Shown piece after piece: positions 25,515-34,208 of a stretch of DNA of 64,000 bases. This stretch comes from SD8 sp035528475. Its GTDB lineage: Archaea > Halobacteriota > Methanomicrobia > Methanomicrobiales > Methanospirillaceae. Made by a program: the position numbers and the translations under genes. How positions within the stretch are numbered: the stretch's first letter is position 1; every line of letters starts with the position of its first letter. The stretch spans positions 32,532-96,531 of the forward strand of contig DATKYO010000046.1 in assembly GCA_035528475.1 (NCBI GenBank), given 5' to 3'. The notes beneath the pieces are model-generated. The model was not told the DNA's origin. It did no database searches and was given only the letters and a program-made list of their open reading frames with translations.

Positions 25515-26114
25515 ATGGTGGATTTATCCACAGAATACGAAGTTTTTGCCTGGATCATACTGCCCCTTCTTATTTTTTTTGCCAGGATATGTGACGTCAG
25601 CCTCGGCACACTCCGCGTGATCTTCATCTCAAAGGGCCTGAAATACCTGGCACCTCTTATCGGTTTTTTCGAGGTCATCATCTGGCTGCTGGCGATAGGG
25701 CAGGTGATGAACAACATGACCAATGTGTTCTCATATATCGCATATGGTGGCGGCTTCGCGGCGGGAACATTTATAGGAATGGTGGTTGAAGAGCGTCTCT
25801 CCCTGGGAACTGTGATTATCCGGGTGATTACAAAGAGAGATGCTGCCAAACTTATTGCCCATCTGCGATCAGCACACTATGGAGTTACCTCTATTGATGC
25901 GGTTGGATCGACAGGGAATGTAAAAATAATCTTTTTGATCGTGAAGCGTCAGAACCTTGGTGAGGTGATTGACATGATAAAGCGGTTCAATCCCCACGCG
26001 TTTTATTCAATTGAAGATGTAAGATCAGTAGCAGAAGGGATATTCCCTACAAAAAGGGGCTTTTTATTTACGAACTGGCGGGATCGCCATGGCTTTATCA
26101 GGAAGGGAAAATAA
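25515..26114 (+). CDS. UPF0316/DUF2179 family membrane protein
   Basis: A 199-residue protein with three predicted membrane helices (EVFAWIILPLLIFFARIC, PLIGFFEVIIWLLAIG, and the YGGGFAAGTFIGM stretch), then a soluble DUF2179 domain with about 90 residues (VIIRVITKRDAAKLIAHLRS onward). Relatives of the YebE/UPF0316 type are widespread and of unknown role. The ATG at 25515 has GGAGG ten nt upstream. A longer in-frame start at 25461 has no ribosome site. It converges on the aminomutase gene. Confidence 0.85.
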   Translation: MVDLSTEYEVFAWIILPLLIFFARICDVSLGTLRVIFISKGLKYLAPLIGFFEVIIWLLAIGQVMNNMTNVFSYIAYGGGFAAGTFIGMVVEERLSLGTVIIRVITKRDAAKLIAHLRSAHYGVTSIDAVGSTGNVKIIFLIVKRQNLGEVIDMIKRFNPHAFYSIEDVRSVAEGIFPTKRGFLFTNWRDRHGFIRKGK

Positions 26115-26128
26115 AAATAAATCCCGGA

Positions 26129-27304
26129 TTATCCCATTACGCTTGAATCATCGCGTATATATCCGCCCGAAGGGAATACAGGAGAGTCTTCGTCTTCATC
26201 TCCGACAATTCGTGAATCATCAAGCAGCTCGGAATAATCATCGAACCAGAATGCATCAGGATTACATTTATAGGCCATGAACCTGCCCGTATCCCTGGGA
26301 TCTGCTGCCTGGTGATACTTGAAGAATATTGCGGTGTCAGTCTTTCCTACCACCTCGATCTTACCGCTGGCATGGGACATAACAAATCTGGCCCTTTTTG
26401 CCAGGCCGGAACAATCCGATTTCGCCTTTTCAAATATCTCATAGGCTTCTTCCACCGGCATCTCAAAGATATGATTGCCAAGTGTGGGCCTGCACTGGAA
26501 TACGTAGTAGGGAGGTACGCCGATAAAGGATAGTTTTCTGAAAAGCTCGCAAAGGACCTGCGGGTCACTGTTTATACCCCTGATAAGGGGTGTCTGGTTG
26601 ACGATGATGGCTCCTGCATCGTGAAGGATTTCCAGTGCGTTCACTGCCTGTGGAGTGATCTCGCGGGGATGGTTGAAATGGGCCATTATGTATATCCGTT
26701 TCTCGGGGATGCTGTATTTCCGGATCATATCCGGAAGTGATGGATCATTGAGTATCCGGTAAGGATTGAAAGCCACCATCTTGCTTCCTATCCTGATGAT
26801 ACGAACATGGTCGATCTGCCGTATATTAAAGATAAGATCCTCCAGCTTGCTGGTGGCCAGTATCAGCGGATCACCTCCGGTAATCAGCACATTGGTAATC
26901 TCAGGGTGATCTTTTATATATACGATTCCTTCAGAGAGATCCCTGGCAATCTCATCCGTATCATTCATAAAGAGGCGTTTTCTGAAGCAGAACCTGCAGA
27001 AACTTCCGCAGACATCCACGGCCAGGAACAATGCGGTCTGCGGATATTTGTGCTGTACACCCGGAGCGACAGTATAATTTTTTTCATTCGATGCATCGAG
27101 TTCTCCCCATTCTTCAAGTTCTCTCCTGTCGGGTATGATTATCTTCTTGATAGGGTCTTCGGGATCGTCCCAGTCGATCAGCGAAATATAGTACTCATTG
27201 GAACGGAAGGCAAATTTATCTGTCACCTCCCGGAGATCATCTCTTTCATAATCTGAGAGATCGGTGATCCTGTCAATTGATGTGATGTATTTTGGATTTT
27301 TCAT
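26129..27304 (-). CDS. KamA-family radical SAM aminomutase with atypical substrate residues
   Basis: A 391-residue relative of lysine 2,3-aminomutase. The iron-sulfur cluster cysteines C99, C103 and C106 are in the CGSFCRFCFRKR motif. The PLP lysine K315 is in SHASGKIEV. The lysine-binding aspartates of lysine 2,3-aminomutase are absent: R272 stands in QCRPTLGNH where that enzyme has CD, and a serine or neighbouring residue replaces the second aspartate. Glutamate 2,3-aminomutase also has changes at these sites, so an acidic substrate is plausible. ATG 27304 has GGAGAG upstream. A GTG at 27367 is less likely. Confidence 0.85.
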   Translation of the reverse strand: MKNPKYITSIDRITDLSDYERDDLREVTDKFAFRSNEYYISLIDWDDPEDPIKKIIIPDRRELEEWGELDASNEKNYTVAPGVQHKYPQTALFLAVDVCGSFCRFCFRKRLFMNDTDEIARDLSEGIVYIKDHPEITNVLITGGDPLILATSKLEDLIFNIRQIDHVRIIRIGSKMVAFNPYRILNDPSLPDMIRKYSIPEKRIYIMAHFNHPREITPQAVNALEILHDAGAIIVNQTPLIRGINSDPQVLCELFRKLSFIGVPPYYVFQCRPTLGNHIFEMPVEEAYEIFEKAKSDCSGLAKRARFVMSHASGKIEVVGKTDTAIFFKYHQAADPRDTGRFMAYKCNPDAFWFDDYSELLDDSRIVGDEDEDSPVFPSGGYIRDDSSVMG

Positions 27305-27585
27305 AAACCATTCTCTCCTGGAATTTTCACTCTGGATTTTATCTGGCCTGTTGAAATGGAATGCCACCTGTAAAGGATATGTGGATGATAAGTCAGCACT
27401 GATAGTATGTGCTTGTAAACGACCAGAATGTGCGCTTTATCTTTCACATAATAGTATAAATATCTATCTTATGCTTTAAGATGATCTCTTTAAATAAGCC
27501 TCAGATTAAAAATTAAAGCCATTAAAGCGCGTATAATAAGTTATTCTGCGGAAGAAGAACAGATAAAAAAAAATATAATGATGCA
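27305..27585. other. A+T-rich intergenic region between the aminomutase and histidine kinase genes
   Basis: No gene is seen. It probably contains the aminomutase promoter (TATA-like stretches near 27450-27470 on the minus strand) and the 3' end of the kinase transcript, which runs into oligo-T on the minus strand (27567-27575). Confidence 0.35.
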
Positions 27586-30558
27586 TCACGACAGGTAGCG
27601 GAAGTCGCCATCGGGAATAAAAATCTCGAATCGTGCTTTTTTGCCTGGCACACCTGTCTCATGTATTGTGAGTCCAGTGATCGATAATATTTCCCTGGCG
27701 AGAAAAAGTCCATAGCCTGTATTTTTTCCAAAACCCCTCTCAAATATTCTTTCTTTATCGGCGACGGGGATCCCTTTGCCGTCATTTTCGCATACAAGTA
27801 TGATCCCTCCGGCAGCCTGCTCGGTAAAACATGAAAACCGGGGGATATTTCCTCCGTAGCGGACAGCATTGTCGAGAATGTTGTAAAAAACCTTCTCGAT
27901 GAGAGGATCGGCATAAATCTCGAGATTGGAAATCCTGCAATTGATATCGATTCCGGGTGTAAGCATGGATCTGGCAGATTCAACCACTTTCACCAATGAA
28001 TGCCACCGGGGGGCCTGGGTCCCGACATCCTGGTAATCCTTGGTAAACTCAATCTGGCGACCTATAGATTCAGCAGCATGCCCAATGTTGTGGATCATTT
28101 CCAGAATCTGTCTATTATCCGATAGTTCCCTTGAGAGGTCAAGGTAGCCATGAATAACCATCAGCTGGTTGAGAATATCATGCCTGGTAATAGTATTCAT
28201 GAGATTCAGCTTAGCGTTGGCATTTTTCAGCGCATTTTCAGCTTTTTGCATCTCATTGCTGTCGATAACAAATCCCCGAATTCCGACCGGCTGCCCCATA
28301 TCCAGGATGGCAGTGGTATACCCGCGTATCTGGAACCTGGAACCGTCTCTCCTGACACCCGTATAATCCGTCACTTCCAGGTTGCTGCCCCTGATAATTT
28401 CGCCAATATGCTCCCGCATCCTCTGACGATCGGAAGGGACAATTACTTCAAAGATTGAAATACCTCTTAAAACAATTTCATTCTCATATCCGAACGTAAG
28501 AAGGGCCTGCCTGTTGGCATACAAAATATCCCCCGCAAGATTGGATTCGAATATCGGCAGTGGAAGCATTTCAGCCAGTTCCTTAAACCGCCTTTCATTG
28601 GCCCGCAATGCTTCTTCAGCCTTCCGTCTTTCTGTTACATCCCTCACTATGGCCTGAACTGCATACGATTTTTCATCCCTGTCCGTGACAATCGATGCGG
28701 AAATCTCTGCCGGATAAGTTGAGCCATCTTTCCTCTGAAATATGAATTCCTCCCTGGAGACATTATCCTGGCTCAAGTGACTCAAAAAGTCCATAAAACG
28801 CGAGAGATCTTCGTTTAAAGAGAAATCTAAAATATTCAGGCCATTCATTTCATCAGTGCGATCAAATCCCTGTAAACGGGCAGCACGGGCATTCGCCATT
28901 CTGATTTTTCCACTAGGATCGCTGATAATTATGGCGTCCGGTGAAGTCCTGAGCAGTGAGCGATATTTCCGATTGCTGTCCACCAGCGCTGCCTCGTTGT
29001 GCTTCTGCTCGGTGATGTCCAGCATGATGCCTGTAGCGATAACAGGCGTACCTGCGTCATCATATTCGGTGGTTTTGCCAAGAACTCTCACCCATATATA
29101 ATGTCCTTCTTTGTGCCTGATCCTGTATTCTGCCTCGTAATAGGTTGTCAGTTCCTTCTGATGTGATTCTATCAGATTAATAAGGCGGGGAAGATCATCG
29201 GGGTGAACAAGTGCCACCCACTGATCGGTACTGTGATACAATTCCACGGGTTCGAATCCCAGGATTTTTGCGGCCTGTGCATTGAACTGGTGAGTACTGG
29301 TCCGGTAATCGGTTTCCCATACGCCTAGGTTTATCCCTTCAATTGCGAGGTTCAGCCTTCCCTCGCTCTTTTTTAAGGCGTCTTCAGTCCTGGAGCGTTC
29401 GGTAATATCGAATACAAAATTGAGGGTTGCAGGCCTCCCATCCCACTGTATTACAATCACATTGATTTCAACCAGCCTTACCTTACCGCACCGGTCAATG
29501 ATCCGGAAACTGTACTTTTCGGGAGAGGGACTTGAAGAGAGGCGTTTTTGATAGTTTTCCATAACAATCTGCCGGTCTTCAGGATGAATCAGGTCAATAA
29601 AAGGCCGATCAATTATCTGTTCGAGTGAGAATCCGAAAGCATCCAGTCCGTACGGGTTTAAGTATTTTGTAAGGCCATCCTGCGCCACAAGGATTGCTAA
29701 CTGTGCCTGGTCGAGCACCTGGTAGTACTTCTGCTCACTTGCAGTGAGAGCCTTTTCAGTTCTCCTTTGACCGGAAATGTCCACGATAGATTCGATTGAC
29801 CCGGTCAACTGCCCATTCTCATCATACAGGGGTGAGGCTTTTCCCCAGAGGATGGCATCCTTCCCCCTTGGCTTGGGAAGAGGAGTCTCGGCAGTCAGAG
29901 TATTCTCGTATTTACTGATATTCTGGTATAACTCATCAATTTCTTCTTCCGGCCTGAATATCAGGTCAATTAGAAGAGGTCTTTTATACCCGTAAAAAGG
30001 AATAGCATATTCATTATTCCCTTTTCCAATCATATCCTCGGCTTTTACTCCGGTCAGTTCCTCAATGGTCCGGTTCCAGGCTATAACCACTCCTGACCGA
30101 TCGATTGCGAACGTGGCATACGGCAGGTGATTGATTATATCATTGAGTCTCTTCTCGGATCGAATAAGATCGAGTTCCGCCCGGTGTCGTTTAACCGCCT
30201 GCAGGACCATATTCCGGAGTTCAACAAACTGCGTCCGGGGATTCCCCCCTTTCTGCAGGTAGAAATCGGCACCCGCATTGAGTGCTTCGATAACCACTTC
30301 TTCGCGACCCTTGCCTGTGAATATGATAAATGGAAGGTCCTTCCATTCTTGCCGGACTATTTTTAAAAATTCAATGCCATTCATTTCCGGCATTTCATAA
30401 TCCGATATTATTACATCATAGGATCTCAATTTCAGTTTCTCCAGGGCGGATTGAGCTGATATTGCCGTATGAACCTGGAAGTCTGCCTTACGCTCCAGAA
30501 ATAAGCGTGCCACGTCAAGGAGGGCTGGTTCATCATCAACGAGTAATACTGAAGTCAT
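27586..30558 (-). CDS. REC-PAS hybrid histidine kinase
   Basis: A 990-residue soluble signalling protein. A receiver domain comes first (MTSVLLVDDEPALL with phospho-acceptor aspartate in ISDYEMPEMNG near residue 52), then five PAS/PAC sensor modules (about residues 140, 275, 395, 530 and 655 by their N-terminal boxes), then a HisKA-like helix with TRHDILNQ carrying the phosphate-accepting histidine, and a HATPase with NILDNAVRYGG and a GYGLFLAREI box. There is no membrane segment, so it senses cytoplasmic signals. The start at 30558 follows the receiver family length. An upstream in-frame start at 30621 exists. Confidence 0.88.
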   Translation of the reverse strand: MTSVLLVDDEPALLDVARLFLERKADFQVHTAISAQSALEKLKLRSYDVIISDYEMPEMNGIEFLKIVRQEWKDLPFIIFTGKGREEVVIEALNAGADFYLQKGGNPRTQFVELRNMVLQAVKRHRAELDLIRSEKRLNDIINHLPYATFAIDRSGVVIAWNRTIEELTGVKAEDMIGKGNNEYAIPFYGYKRPLLIDLIFRPEEEIDELYQNISKYENTLTAETPLPKPRGKDAILWGKASPLYDENGQLTGSIESIVDISGQRRTEKALTASEQKYYQVLDQAQLAILVAQDGLTKYLNPYGLDAFGFSLEQIIDRPFIDLIHPEDRQIVMENYQKRLSSSPSPEKYSFRIIDRCGKVRLVEINVIVIQWDGRPATLNFVFDITERSRTEDALKKSEGRLNLAIEGINLGVWETDYRTSTHQFNAQAAKILGFEPVELYHSTDQWVALVHPDDLPRLINLIESHQKELTTYYEAEYRIRHKEGHYIWVRVLGKTTEYDDAGTPVIATGIMLDITEQKHNEAALVDSNRKYRSLLRTSPDAIIISDPSGKIRMANARAARLQGFDRTDEMNGLNILDFSLNEDLSRFMDFLSHLSQDNVSREEFIFQRKDGSTYPAEISASIVTDRDEKSYAVQAIVRDVTERRKAEEALRANERRFKELAEMLPLPIFESNLAGDILYANRQALLTFGYENEIVLRGISIFEVIVPSDRQRMREHIGEIIRGSNLEVTDYTGVRRDGSRFQIRGYTTAILDMGQPVGIRGFVIDSNEMQKAENALKNANAKLNLMNTITRHDILNQLMVIHGYLDLSRELSDNRQILEMIHNIGHAAESIGRQIEFTKDYQDVGTQAPRWHSLVKVVESARSMLTPGIDINCRISNLEIYADPLIEKVFYNILDNAVRYGGNIPRFSCFTEQAAGGIILVCENDGKGIPVADKERIFERGFGKNTGYGLFLAREILSITGLTIHETGVPGKKARFEIFIPDGDFRYLS

Positions 30559-30665
30559 CGGGCTGGCCTTTATATTTTGAAAGAAGGATTTATCCTCTAA
30601 TTTAGTCCCTTCATATCGCAATAAAACTATAGGATTCGGAACAACAAACTCGGAAAAACCAGGTC

Positions 30666-31352
30666 TCAGAGGATCGAAGTCAGACCCTCCTGCTTTTGTA
30701 TGAGTTTTTTCCCTTCATTTTCCGGATTATTCACCGCCCGCGAAACCTGGTATGCGACAAGCATGTCCGCGGGATAGGGCGTGAACATTTCGCTCAGTGA
30801 ATGAAGGGGGATTTCCCCCGGCAAAATCCAGCGCTCTTCATTCCTTTCCAGCAATATGGCTGGCATCCGGTCATGATATCCCGAAACGAGCTCGTTCGGT
30901 TCGGTGGTCACAATGGTAAAAGAGAGCTGAGAGGGACTTCCCGGCGCTGTCCAGATGTCATACAGGCCGGCGAATGCAAAATGATCCCCGTCTTTTCTGT
31001 GTATGTAATAAGGAATCCTGGAAGAATTGGTTTTCTTCCATTCAAAAAATCCTGAAGCGGGTACCAGGCACCGGCGATGTTTAAGAGGCGATCGGAAGCT
31101 CGGGCGCTGGGAAAGAGTTTCGGCGCGGGCATTGATGGGGCGGCGTGCGGATCGAGGATCTTTTGCCCACGAAGGGAGGAGTCCCCATGTCATTTCAACT
31201 ATTTCTCTACCCCCTCCGGGAGTGGATATAATCACCGGTACAGGCTGGGAAGGTGCAACATTATACCTCGGAGGCGGGGAGGGGTCCTGCATCGTGACTT
31301 TGAACCTTTCTGCAAAGCCCACGGAAAATATGATAGAAAATCTTCCGCACAT
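30666..31352 (-). CDS. SRAP/HMCES-type DNA-protein crosslink protein
   Basis: A 228-residue SOS-response-associated peptidase family member, which traps abasic sites in single-stranded DNA through Cys2. The start at 31352 gives the diagnostic MCGRF N terminus with the catalytic cysteine at position 2. The GTG at 31370 would bury it. Other active-site parts are NARAET, the glutamate in PASGFFEWKK, and the histidine in GYHDRMPAIL. It is followed on the same strand by nothing close, and the HAD gene ends 14 nt before it. Confidence 0.88.
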   Translation of the reverse strand: MCGRFSIIFSVGFAERFKVTMQDPSPPPRYNVAPSQPVPVIISTPGGGREIVEMTWGLLPSWAKDPRSARRPINARAETLSQRPSFRSPLKHRRCLVPASGFFEWKKTNSSRIPYYIHRKDGDHFAFAGLYDIWTAPGSPSQLSFTIVTTEPNELVSGYHDRMPAILLERNEERWILPGEIPLHSLSEMFTPYPADMLVAYQVSRAVNNPENEGKKLIQKQEGLTSIL

Positions 31353-31366
31353 GGAAGAGAGATTGA

Positions 31367-32083
31367 TCACTCATATAATTGAGTTTGTCCCTGGTGTGGA
31401 TATTCGGCAATGATCAGGCTGAGAATCTCTCTGATATCGTCAATCGCAAGATCAGATCCTCCGTTATAACCTCTTTTTGCCGAATGGTTTCCATATCTTG
31501 CATATACAGTCCTCATACCCAATGCACAGCCCGGTGCAATGTCCCTTCGCGGACTATCCCCTACCAGTATTGCCTGCCCGGGCGATGCATTGAGAAGGGA
31601 GAGGGCATAGAGAAATGGGGTATGTCCAGGCTTCTTTTCCCCGGTGTGATCATATGAGACAATCGTATCAAAGAGGTCAAAGAGTCCGGCCTTTTCCAAT
31701 CTCAACCTGGCATCATGAAAATGGGCATCTGTGACAAGGCCCGTCCGTAGGCCTTGAGATCGGATAACCAGGAGAGTTTCCCGGACTCCCGGGTACGGAG
31801 TGATATGGCGGATTTTCTCATCAGTATATATTCTGCAGCAGGACTGGTACAACTCCTCATGAAAACAGCATAGATCTGTCATGTAATCCCTGATATTTAT
31901 TGTATTTTCAAAACCCGCATTCTCCCTGCAGAAATATCCAAACAACTCGTTTCCGTTTCCTTCTCCCAATATGGCGCACACCCTGGCACAGGCCCTCAAT
32001 TTGGCTGTTATAAAATCGAAAAGTGTATTGTCCATATCGAAAATGACTGCTTTGATCTTACCTGAAGGTCGGAAGGGAGACAT
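31367..32083 (-). CDS. HAD-family hydrolase
   Basis: A 238-residue Rossmann-type phosphatase. Motif I is FDMDNTLFDF near residue 15, the threonine motif lies in GLVTDAHFH, the lysine motif in EKKPGHTPFLYA, and motif IV is VGDSPRRDIAPGCALGMRTV. The helical cap points to the C1 class, which includes phosphoglycolate phosphatases and 2-haloacid dehalogenases. The substrate cannot be said. It ends just before the SRAP gene on the same strand and diverges from the MBL/rhodanese gene. Confidence 0.8.
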   Translation of the reverse strand: MSPFRPSGKIKAVIFDMDNTLFDFITAKLRACARVCAILGEGNGNELFGYFCRENAGFENTINIRDYMTDLCCFHEELYQSCCRIYTDEKIRHITPYPGVRETLLVIRSQGLRTGLVTDAHFHDARLRLEKAGLFDLFDTIVSYDHTGEKKPGHTPFLYALSLLNASPGQAILVGDSPRRDIAPGCALGMRTVYARYGNHSAKRGYNGGSDLAIDDIREILSLIIAEYPHQGQTQLYE

Positions 32084-32213
32084 CTCAGAAACATGTTATG
32101 CCGGGGATGCCATCTGGTTTTGTATTGCAACAGAGGTCGAAAACCAAGTGATCCCGGATATGGATACTTTAATAATTTCCCGCGTAAACATCCCAAAAGA
32201 GAGGCGAAATGGC

Positions 32214-33585
32214 ATGATACTTGAAAAAATTGTGTCGGAAGGATTGTCACATAACTCCTACATCATTGCGTCGGGGGGGGTCAGCGGCGGTCATCGACCC
32301 GCGCCGCGATTGTGAGATCTATTTGCAGATTGCCAGCCGGATCAACGCCAGGATTACCCATATTTTCGAGACTCACCGAAATGAGGACTACGTGATTGGC
32401 TCATTGGAACTTGCCAACCGTTGCGGATCAGAGATTTATCATGGATCAAAGATGGATTTTGCGTACGGAAATCCGGCAAAAGAGGGGGATTTGTTCAGGT
32501 TGGGAGGCCTCGTTTTAAAAATCCTGGAAACGCCGGGCCATACACTTGAAAGCATTTCTATTATGGTGATTGACAGGGCTGTATCAGAAGACCCCTACCT
32601 GATCTTCTGCGGTGATGCCCTTTTTGCAGGAGATGCAGGGAGGACAGATTTCTTTGGTCCGGAAAAGAGGGAATGGGCTTCCGGTCTTCTCTACGAAAGC
32701 ATCCATAAAAAAATTCTTTCTGCCGGAGACGGAACCATCATCTGTCCGGCACACGGGGCAGGATCAGTCTGCGGATCAGATATCAGTGACCATGAGTATT
32801 CCACTGTCGGATACGAGAAGATGACCAATCCACTGCTAAAGAAGGATAGGGTGGAGTTCATTGAACGGAAGGTAAAAGAGCATCACTATATGCCTCCATA
32901 TTTCGAGAAAATGGAGGAATTGAATAAATCAGGTGCACCTGTCATTCACCGCCTTCCTGATCTGGAAGCACTTGGAAACAGCGAATTAAAGGATTTCATC
33001 CTTAAAGGAGCTCAAATAATTGATATACGCGCTCCCACATCCTTCGGAGGGGGGCATATACCGGGAAGTCTCTCCATATGGCGTGAAGGCCTGGCCGCGC
33101 ATATAGGCTGGTACCTGAATTATGAGGACCCCATTATCCTGATCGACGACTTCAACCTGGACCTTGCACGCATTTCCACGTTATTCATCCGCCTCGGCTA
33201 CGATAATATCCATGGATACCTGGCAGGCGGTTTTCCGACCTGGGTCCAGGGAGCCGAAGAGATCGGCAGAGTGAACCTGTTGGGGGTCAGGGATCTCAAT
33301 CATGCGCTTCCTGACGAAAGGATCTTCCTCCTCGACGTACGGGATATCAATAACCGGAAAAAGTTTGGCCATATCAGCGGCTCGCATCATATCTACGTGG
33401 GAGAACTCCCCCTGCATATCCACGAGATCCCGAAAGATCGTCATATCGTTGTGTATTGTGATGCAGGCAAAAAGGGAAGCCTGGCAGCAAGTCTCCTTTT
33501 AGGGGCAGGATATCAGGATGTATCAAATCTTTTAGGAGGTATGAGTGCCTGGATGAAGGCAGGGTTTTTTGTTGATAAGAAATGA
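32214..33585 (+). CDS. MBL-fold hydrolase with two rhodanese domains, frameshifted near the start
   Basis: An ETHE1/persulfide-dioxygenase-like protein of about 457 residues. The metallo-beta-lactamase part contains THRNEDYVIGS, a GHTLESIS motif and CGDALFAGDAGRTDFFG. Two rhodanese-like domains follow (near residues 255-345 and 355-450), and the second keeps an active-site-like YCDAGKKGS. The intact N terminus MILEKIVSEGLSHNSY and on to IIASGG runs from ATG 32214, then the frame slips at an eight-G tract (32273-32280). Only seven G would join it to the SAAVIDPRRD of the main frame. A 454-residue frame from 32221 is the longest open one. Possibly a sequencing error or a real phase change. Confidence 0.7.
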
Positions 33586-33715
33586 AACATCCAAATTCCG
33601 GTTGATGAAAATTTAAAAAATTATTTGTTAATTTTTTAATTCAAAATGGAATTTTTACATTGCTTCAATTGATAAAATTTATGTAAAGGGGGATCACTAC
33701 TGACAAGAGATCATC

Positions 33716-34192
33716 ATGGAGATCGTGAAAATACCCCGCATGGAGAAGATAGAGTATGACCATCTCATTGAGGAAGGATATATCTGCCGGATAGCATTCC
33801 AGGGAGAAAAATACCCCTATATCGCCCCTTTTATGTATGTGTTCGATGGAAAATTCCTTTATTTTCTTTCTACAAAATATGGCAAAAAAATTGAATATTT
33901 CAGAAAAAGTCCCTATGTTGCGGTGGAGATTGAGAAATATACCCGCGACCTGTCCTCTTATACATTTGTGAGCCTGCAGGGATATCTGAAAGAAGTAACA
34001 GATTCCATTGAAAAGAAAATTGTCCGCCAGGAGTTTGTGGATCTAATCAAAGAGAAGCATCTTTCCTCAAATATTCTCGCTGCCCTCGGACATTCTCCCC
34101 AGGACCCGCCGTTAGCAATAGCCAACGAGGAGCGGTCGCTGGTATGGAAACTTGTGGGTGTGAAGGACATGGTGGCATTGAAAAACCTGTAA
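33716..34192 (+). CDS. pyridoxamine 5'-phosphate oxidase-like FMN-binding protein
   Basis: A 158-residue split-barrel flavoprotein. Segments EEGYICRIAFQGEKYPYIAP then FMYVFDGKFLYFLSTKYGKK and KIEYFRKSPYVAVEIE fit the PNPOx-like nitroreductase/NimA-type group. These small proteins bind FMN or F420-like cofactors and may reduce quinones, nitro compounds or other substrates. The one encoded here is single-domain and sits alone, after an A+T-rich promoter stretch (33590-33700). Its exact substrate is unknown. Confidence 0.75.
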   Translation: MEIVKIPRMEKIEYDHLIEEGYICRIAFQGEKYPYIAPFMYVFDGKFLYFLSTKYGKKIEYFRKSPYVAVEIEKYTRDLSSYTFVSLQGYLKEVTDSIEKKIVRQEFVDLIKEKHLSSNILAALGHSPQDPPLAIANEERSLVWKLVGVKDMVALKNL

Positions 34193-34208
34193 AAAAAACA
34201 CCGTTTGT

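Noticed and set aside
29244..29262. GGTTCGAATCCC resembling a tRNA T arm
   Set aside because: It lies inside a PAS domain coding region of the kinase gene and no acceptor or anticodon stem flanks it.
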